Shown here piece by piece: positions 1-8,975 of a stretch of DNA of 64,000 bases. How positions within the stretch are numbered: position 1 is the stretch's first letter; each line of letters opens with the position of its first letter. The DNA lies in assembly GCF_003933735.1 (NCBI RefSeq), contig NZ_RSED01000007.1, positions 1 to 64,000 on the forward strand. The letters run 5' to 3'. The notes beneath the pieces were generated by a model. It did no database searches. It was not told the origin of the DNA and was given only the letters and a program-made list of their open reading frames with translations. Origin of the DNA: Aquabacterium soli (GTDB lineage: Bacteria; Pseudomonadota; Gammaproteobacteria; Burkholderiales; Burkholderiaceae_C). Position numbers and translations under genes: made by a program.

Positions 1-423
1 CTTGACCTGCGGCGTCTGGTGGGCCTGGATCCGGTTGTACATGTCCTGCTTGAACTGGCAGATCTTGTTGGACTCTTCCAGCGAGCGGCGCAGCGCCTCC
101 GGGTCCTTCTGGGTCTCGCCGAACAGGTTGTCGATGTCATCGTTCGTGGCGGGAGCGCTCATCTGCCGCTGCACCTCCGCGTCGATGTCGGTGGTGGGTG
201 TGCAGGTGGGTTTGCTGACCTCGCCGCGGAGCATGAAGTACTGAACCTGCGCCTTCTGGTCGCCGAACATCGATTCGCCGAACTTCAGCAGTTGGCCATG
301 CACCATCTCGCCAGTGCCGATGATCAGCGTGAGCAGCAGCAGGGTGAACACCGGCAGGCTGGACAGCCACTCGGTGGGCGTGCGCCCCAGCAGGGTGCGG
401 GACTTGGCAGGCGGTGTGTGCAT
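1..423 (-). CDS. Membrane protein, N-terminal part (possibly MotA/TolQ/ExbB family)
   Basis: The frame is open from an ATG at 423 to the window edge, giving 141 residues without a stop. A GAGAG purine run lies a few bases upstream of the ATG. One hydrophobic segment (about residues 19-38) follows a short basic N-terminus. After it comes a polar, acidic region with Cys at about residues 74 and 121. The layout resembles the N-terminal extension of some betaproteobacterial MotA/TolQ/ExbB proton-channel proteins, but the diagnostic channel helices would lie outside the window, so the family is only a suggestion. The gene is the last of the reverse-strand genes at this edge, 131 bases downstream of the GGDEF gene. 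Confidence 0.5.
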   Translation of the reverse strand, partial: MHTPPAKSRTLLGRTPTEWLSSLPVFTLLLLTLIIGTGEMVHGQLLKFGESMFGDQKAQVQYFMLRGEVSKPTCTPTTDIDAEVQRQMSAPATNDDIDNLFGETQKDPEALRRSLEESNKICQFKQDMYNRIQAHQTPQVK

Positions 424-554
424 GGGGCTCTCGTCGAGGGGCAGTCCCTGACTGTATCCACCAGTAAGCCCGGCGGACGTGTCTCACCCGCAAGAGAGGG
501 GCAGGGAAAACACCTGTGGTCAGATTGGGTGCAGAAGCTCGTGTACCCCGGAGA

Positions 555-2498
555 TCAAGGTTCTTCCGCCCCTGGCAGCAGCCCGCTTGCCACCATCCAG
601 GCCTGGCCCTTGCCTTCGGCCTTGGCGCGGTACATGCGCTCATCGGCCGCCTGCAGCAGCAGTTCGGCATCTTCCGAATCGCCCCGTCGGTAGACCGCGA
701 TGCCGATGCTGGCGCCGATGTGCCCTTGCACACCCTCGTCCAGGTCGAAGGGTTGCGAGGCCTTGTCCAGGATCTTGCGGGCCACGCTGATGGGGTCGTT
801 GTCCGGGTCGGCCATGCCCTCGAGCAGCACGACGAACTCGTCGCCGGCCAGCCGCGCGAGTGTGTCGCTGCGGCGGATGCAGGTGGACACGCGCTCGGCG
901 AACTGCTGCAGCAAGGTGTCGCCGCGCTGGTGGCCCAGTCGGTCGTTGATGGACTTGAAGCCATCGAGGTCCATGAAGAGCACGGCCACGGCCTGGCCCG
1001 AGCGCTTGGCGCGCGCGATGGCTTCTGGCAGACGGTCGTTCAGCGCGCGCCGGTTGGGCAGGCCCGTCAGCGGATCGCGCAGGGCCTGGGCCAGCAGGAA
1101 GGATTGCAGCCGCTTACGCTCGGTGATGTCGGTGATGAACGCGCAGAACATCCGGCCGCTGTCGGAAACCAGGGCCGTGATGCGCACCTCCACCGGCACC
1201 TCCGTGCCGTCGCGGCGCAATGCGCTGAGCTCCACCCGCTGGTTGAGCACCTTGCCCACCCCTGTCCTGAGGTAGCGCTTGAGCCCGTGCTGGTGGGCCT
1301 CGCGCAGCGCTTCGGGGATGATGAGCTTGTCCAGCGCCTGCCCGAGCGTCTCGCTGCGCTCCCATCCCAGCATCTCTTCGGCCTGCCGATTCCATTCGGT
1401 GACACGCCCGCTTTCATCCATGCTGATGTAGGCGTCGGGGGCGTTGCGGATGATGGCCACCAGCTCGGCCTCCCGCGTGGCCAGCGAACGTGCCGCCAGT
1501 TCGCCCTGGTGCAGTGCAACGGCCAGGCGGTCATGGGCCTGCTGCAGCTCGAGGGTGCGCTCGTGCACACGCTGCTCCAGTTGCTGGCGCAGGGCAGCCA
1601 GGGCGTCTTCGGTGTCCTTGCGTCCCTGGATGTCCTCGATGATGGTGATGAAGTAGTTCGGCGCGCCGTTCGGCTTGCGGATCAGGGCCACGGTCAGGTT
1701 GACCCACACGGTGTGTCCATCTTTGCGGATGTAGCGCTTCTCGAGGCTGTAGTGCGGGATCTCGTTGTCCAGCAACCGCTGCACCATGTGCAGGTCGCTT
1801 TGCAGGTCGGCCGGGTGCGTGATGTCCTGGAAGGTCAGGCGCATCAGCTCATGCTCGGTGTAGCCGACGATGTCGCACAGGCGTCGGTTCACGCGCTGCC
1901 AGTGGCCATCGGGTTCGACCAGGGCGATGCCCACCGCGGCCTGCTCGAAGGTCACCCGCATGCGGAACTGGCTCTCGCGCACCAGTTCGTCGCTGTGGTG
2001 CATGGCCTGCCGGGCCGTGCGCGAGGTTTCACGGTAGGCCAGTTCGCGCTCGACCATCTGCCCCAGGTCGTGCAGCACCTGCAACTCGTCGGGCTGCAGT
2101 GTGCGGGGCCGGCGGCCGATGGCGCACAGGGTGCCCAGGGGAACACCGTCGCTGGAGTGGATGGGCACGCCTGCATAGAAGCGGATGTTGGGCGCGCCGA
2201 GCACCAAAGGGTTCTGGGCGAAGCGGGCGTCTTCGAGGGCGTTGTGCACCACCAGGGGGGCATCGGCTTCGGCTGCGTGGGCGCAGAAGGACACAGCCAG
2301 TGGCGTTTCGGAGACATCCAGCCCGACACGCGACTTGAACCACTGCCGGTCGGTGTCCAGCAGGCTCACCAGCGCGATGGGCACGTCCAGCACCCGGGCC
2401 AGCAAGCGCGTGATGCGGTCGAAGACCTCTTCCGAGGGGCTGTCCAGCAGGTCCAGCGAAGCGAGCAGGTCTGCCCGGGCTGAAGCGTTTGAGTCCAT
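555..2498 (-). CDS. GAF-PAS-PAS-GGDEF sensor diguanylate cyclase
   Basis: This 647-residue protein has no signal peptide or membrane segment, so it is probably a soluble cytoplasmic sensor that makes c-di-GMP. A GAF domain covers about residues 5-155. A PAS/PAC unit follows at about 175-297, ending near IIEDIQGRK. A coiled-coil linker leads to a second PAS at about 340-460, ending near FITDITERK. The GGDEF domain covers about 470-640. The active-site signature is AGDEF (residues 551-555), a variant that usually keeps activity. An RxxD product-inhibition site (RRSD) lies five residues before it. There is no EAL domain. It is divergent from the binding protein/kinase operon, and the 192 bases between them hold no obvious operator. 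Family assignment is firm; the ligands are unknown. Confidence 0.93.
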   Translation of the reverse strand: MDSNASARADLLASLDLLDSPSEEVFDRITRLLARVLDVPIALVSLLDTDRQWFKSRVGLDVSETPLAVSFCAHAAEADAPLVVHNALEDARFAQNPLVLGAPNIRFYAGVPIHSSDGVPLGTLCAIGRRPRTLQPDELQVLHDLGQMVERELAYRETSRTARQAMHHSDELVRESQFRMRVTFEQAAVGIALVEPDGHWQRVNRRLCDIVGYTEHELMRLTFQDITHPADLQSDLHMVQRLLDNEIPHYSLEKRYIRKDGHTVWVNLTVALIRKPNGAPNYFITIIEDIQGRKDTEDALAALRQQLEQRVHERTLELQQAHDRLAVALHQGELAARSLATREAELVAIIRNAPDAYISMDESGRVTEWNRQAEEMLGWERSETLGQALDKLIIPEALREAHQHGLKRYLRTGVGKVLNQRVELSALRRDGTEVPVEVRITALVSDSGRMFCAFITDITERKRLQSFLLAQALRDPLTGLPNRRALNDRLPEAIARAKRSGQAVAVLFMDLDGFKSINDRLGHQRGDTLLQQFAERVSTCIRRSDTLARLAGDEFVVLLEGMADPDNDPISVARKILDKASQPFDLDEGVQGHIGASIGIAVYRRGDSEDAELLLQAADERMYRAKAEGKGQAWMVASGLLPGAEEP

Positions 2499-2690
2499 CG
2501 AACCAGTCTACACACAAGACCTGTTTTGCGGAACCTTGCCGCATCGCTTGTCCCGGGCCGTGTATCCACGGAGAGGCCAAGGCGGGGCCGGCTGGTATGC
2601 TGGGCGTTGGTTGTCTCCTGCCGCCGGACGGTGCGGTACGGTCGGCGGCCCCTGCTGTTGTCTCGCCGGTCTGTCGTTGGGGGCCTGTAA

Positions 2691-3449
2691 ATGCGAATTG
2701 TTGCGTGCCTGCTGGCCTGGATGGCTCTGGCGCTGTCTGGCCTGGCTGGCGCCGAGACCATCCGTGTCGCTGCCGAAGACGATTGGCCGCCTTATTCTTC
2801 GGCGGTCGGCCCCGAGCGTCGGCCGGAAGGTTTCGCGGTCGACCTGGTGCGGGAGGTGTTCGCCTCTCAGGGCATCAAGGTCGAGTTCATTGTCGTGCCT
2901 TTTGCGCGTTGCCTGGCCTACACCACCAGGGGGCGTGTGGTGGCCTGCTTCAACGTGGGCATGACCGCAGCCAACCAGGGCGATCACATCTGGCCTGCCA
3001 CCCCCATGCTGGAAGAAGAGTTGTCCATCTTCGCCCGCGCCGATGCGCCCGCCCGCGAGATCGGGCCGGCCGACCTGCGGGGGCGCAGCGTGGGCTACAC
3101 GGTGGGCTACACCTATTCGACCGAGGTGATGACCGACCCGCTCATCACGCGCTACGGTGCGTCCTCCGACCATCAACTGCTCAAGATGCTGGTGGCTGGG
3201 CGCGTCGACTACATCCTGCTCAACCGCATGCCCGGGATGCTCCGCATCGCCGGCGATCCGGTCTTCAAAGGCAAAGTCAAGCGCGTGGGCAAGGTTTCCG
3301 TGGACGGTTTCTGGCTGGCCTTTTCCAAGGTGCACCCCGATGGGCAGCGCCTGTCCGGGGTGTTCGAGCGTGGCCTGCGCGAGTTCAAGCGCGATGGTCG
3401 TTACCAGACCATGGTGCAGGCTTTCAGGCGTCGGCTGGGTGTGCAGTGA
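2691..3449 (+). CDS. Periplasmic solute-binding protein, family 3 (SBP_bac_3-like)
   Basis: This 252-residue protein has a clear Sec signal peptide (MRIVACLLAW..., cleavage probably after the GAE stretch near residue 22). The mature part starts with the typical TIRVAAEDDWPPYS strand of amino-acid-type binding proteins, followed by the two-lobe fold. No ABC permease or ATPase gene is nearby. Instead the stop codon overlaps a possible GTG start of the next gene, a hybrid histidine kinase (GTGA at 3446-3449). The protein is therefore more likely a sensory binding protein feeding the kinase than a transport component. The ligand cannot be read from the sequence. Confidence 0.88.
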   Translation: MRIVACLLAWMALALSGLAGAETIRVAAEDDWPPYSSAVGPERRPEGFAVDLVREVFASQGIKVEFIVVPFARCLAYTTRGRVVACFNVGMTAANQGDHIWPATPMLEEELSIFARADAPAREIGPADLRGRSVGYTVGYTYSTEVMTDPLITRYGASSDHQLLKMLVAGRVDYILLNRMPGMLRIAGDPVFKGKVKRVGKVSVDGFWLAFSKVHPDGQRLSGVFERGLREFKRDGRYQTMVQAFRRRLGVQ

Positions 3450-3475
3450 GCGGACAAGGCGGGCAGGCCACAGCG

Positions 3476-6400
3476 ATGGCATGGTTTCAACGCGGGGGGC
3501 GTCGGTCGCTGTTCGCCGTGCTGGCCCTGGCCGTGTTCCTGGGGTTGGGGGTGCCTGCCGCGCTGATCGGTGGCTTCATGGTGGGGGTGCGTGCGCCGGA
3601 GCAGGCGCGCCAGCAGCAGGTGCAGGACCTGGCCTCGCGGCTGGAGGTGCTGTCCACCAGCCTGCCCTACCTGATCTGGACCTTCGATGACACCGCCATG
3701 GCCGACGTGGTGCAGGCGATGATGAAGTCGCCGGAGGTGGTCAGGGTGGTGGTGACCGATGCCGATGCGCGGGGCGTGCTGGTCGACGTGTCCCGACCGG
3801 CGGCCAAACACGCCCAGGTGATCGAGAGCCAGCATGACATCCATTTCCGGGACAAGCTGATCGGGCATGTCCGGCTGGCGATGGATGATCGCCTGCTGCA
3901 GGCCGGTCTGCGCCAGCAGCGCCTGTTCTATGCCCTGATGGTGGGTTTGCAGGTGCTGGTGTCCCTGGCTTTGATCCTGGTGCTGCTGCATTCGCGCATC
4001 GCCAGGCCTTTGCGTGCGCTGGGCGCCTTCGCCGACGACCTGGCCGAGGGCCGCTTCCAGACGCGCCTGGAGCGTCGGCACAACGACGAGATCGGGCGCC
4101 TGGGCGAGCGGCTGGAGCACATGCGCGAGTCCCTGCGCCGGCTGTTCGAAGAGCAGCACCTGCTGCTGCAGCGCCTGAGGGCCGAAGAGGCCCGCACCCT
4201 GCGGCAGGCGCGCTTCTACGAAGCCGTGTCGCGGTCCAACCGCTTCATCGTGCGCCAGCGTGGGGCCGAATCGCTGAATGCCGAAATCTGCCGCATCTGC
4301 GTGGAGACCGGGCATGCCCTGATGGCTGGCGTGTGGGAACTCGATGACGCCCGGGTGAGCCTGGCGGCGTCTTCAGGGCAGGCACCGTCTGTACCGCCGC
4401 AGGGCCTGCCCGGCCTGCTCGCAGGTCCGGACCTGTCGCCCGTACCCATGCTCTTCGATGGACGCGTGGTGGTGTGCAATGACCTGCAGACGGAGGCGGG
4501 CGCTGGCCAGAGAGCACCAGGTGGTGAGAGTGCATCGGGTGCCCCCGAACTGAGGGCGCTCGCGGCGCTGCCGATTCGCCATGGCGGACAGGTGTCTGCC
4601 TTGCTGGTGCTCTACGCCGGCGAGCCAGGCGTGTTCGACGAACCCGTGGTGGCCTTGCTGGACGAGATGGTGAGCGATCTGTCCTTTGCCCTGGACAATG
4701 CGGACCGCGAGGCGTCCCGCCAACGTGCCGTGCAGGCCGTGGAGGCCGGCTACGCGAGGTTCCAGCGGGTCTTTGGCGCCATGCCTCTGCCCGCAGCCAT
4801 CCATGCGCTGGACGACGGACAGATCCTCGAGGTCAACGAAGCGACCTGCGAATTCCACGGTCTGAGCCGCCCCCAGATGGTGGGCCGGCGCTGGCAGAGT
4901 CTGGGCGTGGGACTCAGTCCGCAAGAGCTGTCCCGGCTGGATGTCCAGGTTGAATCCTTGGGCGCGGTGCGCGATGTCGAGACCCGTGTGTGCATGCGCA
5001 CCGGGCAGTGGCGGGATGTGCTCTTCCACGCCGAGCGCATCGAGTTCACGGGGCGCGAGTGCATCCTCACGATCACCGTCGACATCACCGAACGCAAGAC
5101 CATGGAGCGGGCCCTGCGCGACAGCGCGGCGCGTCTGGCCGGCCTGGTCGAAACGGCGATGGATGCGATCGTGGTGGTGGACGGCGACCTGCGCGTGGTG
5201 ATCTTCAACAACGCGGCCGAGCGCCTGTTCGGTGTGTCTGCCGAGCAGGCCATGGGCCAGACCGTGGAACGCTTCATCCCGGAGCGCCTGCGCCACCGGC
5301 ATGCCGGCTTCATGGCGGCCTTCGCCAGCGATGACCAGCCGGCCCGCCACATGGCCCTGCAGGCCGTGGCACCCGGCGCTGATTTCCATTCAGGCGGCCC
5401 CACCACACGGGCACGCCGCCTGACAGCCTTGCGCGCCGATGGCGTGGAGTTCCCGATCGAGGCCTCGATATCGCGCAGTGGCGAGGGCGGGCGCCTGATG
5501 CTGATGGCGGCTGTGCGCGACATCAGCGGCGAGCTGGAGGCCGAGAAGGCCCTGCAGGCGCGCCTGGCCGCGGAGGCCGCAAGCCGTGCGAAGACCGATT
5601 TTCTGTCGCGCATGAGCCATGAGTTGCGCACGCCGCTCAATGCGATCCTGGGTTTTTCTCAGTTGCTGCAGGCCGACAAGCGCGAGCCCTTGTCGGACCG
5701 CCAGCGCGGCCAGGTGGACCTGATCCGCCAGGCCGGCTGGCACCTGCTGGCCTTGATCAACGATGTGCTCGACGTGTCCCGCATCGAGGCCGGCAAGCTC
5801 AATGTCGAGAGCGTGCCCCTGTCCCTGCAGGGCCTGCTCGACGAGGCTCTGCCGCTGGTGCAGTCCCTGGCCGAGCGCCATGCCGTGAGCTTGGCAGCCG
5901 ACTACCGGGGGGGCCCCGATCGGCAGGTGATCGGCGATCCGGTGCGCTTGCGCCAGGTGATGCTCAACGTCATCGGTAATGCGGTGAAGTACAACCAGCA
6001 CGGTGGTTCGGTGCACATCGATGTGCGCCCTGGCGTGAAAGCGGGCGAGGTGTGCATCCAGGTGGAAGACACGGGCATCGGCATGACCCCCGGGCAACTC
6101 GGACAGCTCTTCGAGCCCTTCAACCGCCTGGGGCGCGAGCACGGTAACATCGAGGGCACCGGCATCGGCATGGCCTTGACCAAACAGCTCGTGGACCTGA
6201 TGGAGGGGCACCTGGAGGTGCACAGCACGGTGGGCGCGGGCACGGTGGTGCGCATCCACCTGCCCAGGCCTGCCGGACAGGCCGAACCCGATGCCCCGTC
6301 CGTGCCAGCCTTGCCGCCGGTGTCGCTGAGCGATCCCAGCCAGGCCCGGGGCGGGGTGGTGCTGTGCATCGAAGACGACCCTGTCAATGCCGTGATCGTG

Positions 6401-6727
6401 CAGCAGTTGCTCGGGCGCTGGCCCGGGGTGGTGTTCCGGCACGTGGTCACAGGGCGTGAGGGGCTGGAGTTGGCGGCCGAGTTGCAGCCGACCCTGGTGC
6501 TGCTCGATGTCAACCTGCCGGATCTGGATGGCCTGGAAGTACTGGCCATGCTGCGGGCCGACCCGCGCACCCGTGGCCTGTGCGTGGTGATGCTGTCGGG
6601 CAGCACCTCGGCGGACAGTGTCGAAGCAGCCCTGAGCAGTGGTGCGCGGGCCTACTGGGCCAAGCCGCTGGATTTCGCCCGGTTCATCACCGAGGTGCAG
6701 CAGCTGTTGCCGCCTGCCACATCCTGA
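3476..6727 (+). CDS. Hybrid sensor histidine kinase (HAMP-GAF-PAS-PAS-HisKA-HATPase-REC)
   Basis: The gene encodes about 1083 residues from the ATG at 3476. A GTG at 3446, overlapping the previous stop, would add 10 residues and is a real alternative. TM1 is at about residues 10-35, a periplasmic domain follows to about 148, and TM2 is at 150-172. HAMP is at about 172-225, a GAF-like region at about 245-420 and PAS domains at about 424-545 and 545-690. The dimerisation/phosphoacceptor helix carries His715 in SHELRTPLNA. An HATPase domain has N, G1 (DTGIGM) and G2 (GTGIGM) boxes. A receiver domain carries Asp1011 in LLDVNLP. There is no HPt domain, so phosphate probably goes to a partner elsewhere. 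Its input is probably the binding protein encoded just upstream. Confidence 0.93.
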   Translation: MAWFQRGGRRSLFAVLALAVFLGLGVPAALIGGFMVGVRAPEQARQQQVQDLASRLEVLSTSLPYLIWTFDDTAMADVVQAMMKSPEVVRVVVTDADARGVLVDVSRPAAKHAQVIESQHDIHFRDKLIGHVRLAMDDRLLQAGLRQQRLFYALMVGLQVLVSLALILVLLHSRIARPLRALGAFADDLAEGRFQTRLERRHNDEIGRLGERLEHMRESLRRLFEEQHLLLQRLRAEEARTLRQARFYEAVSRSNRFIVRQRGAESLNAEICRICVETGHALMAGVWELDDARVSLAASSGQAPSVPPQGLPGLLAGPDLSPVPMLFDGRVVVCNDLQTEAGAGQRAPGGESASGAPELRALAALPIRHGGQVSALLVLYAGEPGVFDEPVVALLDEMVSDLSFALDNADREASRQRAVQAVEAGYARFQRVFGAMPLPAAIHALDDGQILEVNEATCEFHGLSRPQMVGRRWQSLGVGLSPQELSRLDVQVESLGAVRDVETRVCMRTGQWRDVLFHAERIEFTGRECILTITVDITERKTMERALRDSAARLAGLVETAMDAIVVVDGDLRVVIFNNAAERLFGVSAEQAMGQTVERFIPERLRHRHAGFMAAFASDDQPARHMALQAVAPGADFHSGGPTTRARRLTALRADGVEFPIEASISRSGEGGRLMLMAAVRDISGELEAEKALQARLAAEAASRAKTDFLSRMSHELRTPLNAILGFSQLLQADKREPLSDRQRGQVDLIRQAGWHLLALINDVLDVSRIEAGKLNVESVPLSLQGLLDEALPLVQSLAERHAVSLAADYRGGPDRQVIGDPVRLRQVMLNVIGNAVKYNQHGGSVHIDVRPGVKAGEVCIQVEDTGIGMTPGQLGQLFEPFNRLGREHGNIEGTGIGMALTKQLVDLMEGHLEVHSTVGAGTVVRIHLPRPAGQAEPDAPSVPALPPVSLSDPSQARGGVVLCIEDDPVNAVIVQQLLGRWPGVVFRHVVTGREGLELAAELQPTLVLLDVNLPDLDGLEVLAMLRADPRTRGLCVVMLSGSTSADSVEAALSSGARAYWAKPLDFARFITEVQQLLPPATS

Positions 6728-6740
6728 TGGGGCCCTGGGT

Positions 6741-7832
6741 GTGAGTGCGCAGCAGATCCGCTTCTGCACGGCCCATGACGGCGTTCGCCTGGCCTTTGCC
6801 AGCGGCGGGGATGGCCCGCCCCTCGTCAAGGCTGCCAACTGGATCAGCCACCTGGAGCGTGATCTGGGCAGCCCGGTGTGGAGTTCCCTGTTGCGCAGCC
6901 TGATGCAGCACCATCGGCTGGTGCGCTACGACCAGCGCGGCTGCGGCCTGTCCGATTGGGATGTGCCCTCCATGGTGTTTGACGATTGGGTGGCCGACCT
7001 GGAGACGGTGGTCGACCACCTGGGCTTGAAACGCTTTCCACTGCTGGGCATCTCGCTTGGCGCCTCCATCGCCATCGCCTATGCGGCACGCCACCCTGAA
7101 CGCGTCAGCCACCTGGTCTTGCACGGTGGTTATGCCCGGGGCCGCCTGCACCGCCAGCCTTCGGCCCTGGCGCGGGAAGAAGCCGAGTTGCTGGCCCGCC
7201 TGGCCGAGATCGGCTGGGGCCGCCCGGACCTGGCCTTCCGCCAGTTCTTCACCACGCAGTTCATCCCCCAGGGCACACCCGAGCAGCAGGCCTGGTTCAA
7301 CGAGTTGCAGCAGTTGTCCACCTCACCCGCCAATGCGGCGCGCATGATGCGCGTGTCCGACCAGATCGACGTGACCCCACTGCTGCCACTGGTGCGTTGC
7401 CCCGTACTGGTGCTGCACGCGGACCACGATGCCCGCGTGCCTTTCGAAGAGGGGCGCCTGCTGGCCGGGGCGATGGCGCAGGCGCGTTTCGTGCCGCTGA
7501 ACAGCCCGAATCACCTGCTGCTCGATTCAGAGCCCGCCTGGCCGGCGTGGCTGCAGGCGGTGCGCGGGTTCCTGCCTTCGGTGCCCGCCCCGGCGTGGGC
7601 CGAAGCCTTTGCCACGCTCACCCCGCGCGAACGGGGGCTGCTGGCGCTGCTGGCCCAGGGGCACGACAACGCGGCCTTGGCAAGCGCGCTGGCGCTGAGC
7701 GAGAAGACAGTGCGCAACCACGTGTCGCGCATCTACGCCAAGCTGGGTGTGCACAAGCGGGCTGAAGCGGTGGTGCTGGCCCACCGTGCGGGATTGGGTC
7801 AAGAGGATCCCGGGACATCCATCCCGGCTTGA
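6741..7832 (+). CDS. Alpha/beta hydrolase fused to a C-terminal LuxR-type HTH
   Basis: The reading frame extends upstream into the kinase gene, but the GTG at 6741, 13 bases after the kinase stop, is the best start (363 residues). The N-terminal 265 residues form an alpha/beta-hydrolase domain. The nucleophile elbow is GISLG, an Asp lies in LHADHDARVP and a His in NSPNHLLLD, so the Ser-Asp-His triad appears intact. The last 65 residues are a LuxR/GerE helix-turn-helix beginning TLTPRERGLLALLAQG and containing SEKTVRNHVSRIYAKLGV. This architecture suggests a transcription factor gated by, or acting on, a small ester or lactone-like ligand. It probably belongs to the same operon as the kinase. 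The target genes are unknown. Confidence 0.88.
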   Translation: MSAQQIRFCTAHDGVRLAFASGGDGPPLVKAANWISHLERDLGSPVWSSLLRSLMQHHRLVRYDQRGCGLSDWDVPSMVFDDWVADLETVVDHLGLKRFPLLGISLGASIAIAYAARHPERVSHLVLHGGYARGRLHRQPSALAREEAELLARLAEIGWGRPDLAFRQFFTTQFIPQGTPEQQAWFNELQQLSTSPANAARMMRVSDQIDVTPLLPLVRCPVLVLHADHDARVPFEEGRLLAGAMAQARFVPLNSPNHLLLDSEPAWPAWLQAVRGFLPSVPAPAWAEAFATLTPRERGLLALLAQGHDNAALASALALSEKTVRNHVSRIYAKLGVHKRAEAVVLAHRAGLGQEDPGTSIPA

Positions 7833-7954
7833 GCACGCAAGGTGCGACTGCGTGTGTGCGTGCCGGGACACATGCCTCACGACAGCGCCACCCAGGTCGG
7901 ACAACATTCGCCTTTTGACCGCGCTTTGCCTTGGTGCCCGCGCCCGTGTTCTCG

Positions 7955-8800
7955 ATGACCTTCACTGCCTTGTCTCCCAACGCAACAGCCATGTCCAGTG
8001 CCCTGACCGACGCGGGCCAAGGCCCCGTGGTGGTTCTGCTGCACAGTTCAATGGCCTCGAAAACGCAGTGGCGGGCCTTGTGTGAACGCCTCGAACCCGA
8101 GTGGCGCGTGCTGGCCATCGACCTGTATGGGTACGGCGATGCGCCAGAGGCGCCGCTGCACCCGGCCTTTGGCCTGGCCGACGAGGCCCAGCGCGTGCTG
8201 TCGCTCCTGGATGAGCGATTGCCGGCTGGTACGCCCTGGCACCTGGTCGGCCATTCCTATGGCGGCGGGGTGGCGCTGCGGGTGGCCCATGCGCGGCCAT
8301 CGAGCGTGCGCAGCCTCGCGCTGTACGAGCCGACCGCCTTCCACCTGGTGGCCCCGGCATTCGCCGCCGACCTGGCCGAGGTGCGGGCCGTGGCCCGCCT
8401 GGCTGCCACGCACCAGCCTGCCGACCGGCTGGAGAGCACCGGCCGCTTCCTGGATTTTTGGAACGGCCCAAGCTACTTCGAACAACTGCCGCCGGCCCGG
8501 CGCGCGCAGTTCGCTAGCCTGCTGCCCAAGGTGGCCCTGGATTTCCAGGGACTGTTCGGTGACCCTCTGACCCCGCAGGACCATGTCCATCCCGGCGTGC
8601 CGGCCACCCTGATCGGTGGGCGCCACAGCCCGTTGTGCGCCCACCGGGTGATCGAGGCCCTCGCAGGGGTGTGGCCCCACGCGGACACCCACTGGGTCGA
8701 CGCCGGCCACATGGGACCGCTGACCCACCCTGATCAGGTCAATGCCATGATCGAGCGTCACCTGCGGGCAGCCATCGCCAGGCAGGCCGATACCACCTGA
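7955..8800 (+). CDS. Alpha/beta-fold hydrolase
   Basis: This 281-residue protein starts at the ATG at 7955. A TTG at 7931 and an ATG at 7991 are other in-frame starts, and none has a strong ribosome-binding site. The fold begins with VVVLLHSSMASKTQW, where the HSS oxyanion region replaces the usual HGG/HGF. The nucleophile elbow is GHSYGG, and the catalytic His lies in DAGHMGPLTHP near the C-terminus, so the triad looks complete. There is no signal peptide, so it is cytoplasmic. It is a second hydrolase after the hydrolase-LuxR fusion, 122 bases further on and with its own possible promoter space. The substrate is unknown. Confidence 0.85.
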   Translation: MTFTALSPNATAMSSALTDAGQGPVVVLLHSSMASKTQWRALCERLEPEWRVLAIDLYGYGDAPEAPLHPAFGLADEAQRVLSLLDERLPAGTPWHLVGHSYGGGVALRVAHARPSSVRSLALYEPTAFHLVAPAFAADLAEVRAVARLAATHQPADRLESTGRFLDFWNGPSYFEQLPPARRAQFASLLPKVALDFQGLFGDPLTPQDHVHPGVPATLIGGRHSPLCAHRVIEALAGVWPHADTHWVDAGHMGPLTHPDQVNAMIERHLRAAIARQADTT

Positions 8801-8839
8801 TTGCCTGGGCGGGGCTGGGCGTCCCCCCTTTGTGGCGGA

Positions 8840-8868
8840 TTGGCGGGGCGGGGTGCGGCGCATAGAAT
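8840..8868 (+). promoter_or_regulatory. Sigma-70-type promoter before the Ser/Thr kinase gene
   Basis: TTGGCG at 8840-8845 (4 of 6 to consensus) and TAGAAT at 8863-8868 (5 of 6) are separated by 17 bases. Transcription would start near 8875, about 100 bases before the kinase start codon. Confidence 0.45.
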
Positions 8869-8975
8869 CCGTCACAATTCATCACGGCGCGCCTTGTCGG
8901 GCTTGCCTGGATGTTCCGCGACCCGCTCGTTCAGGGATCCGCTCCCGGGCGCCGGGTGGCATTCCCCAGCCCCCC

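Noticed and set aside
2489-3475. Upstream in-frame extension of the hybrid kinase reading frame
   Set aside because: It covers the binding protein gene in another frame and has no kinase-like sequence; the kinase starts at 3476 (or GTG 3446).
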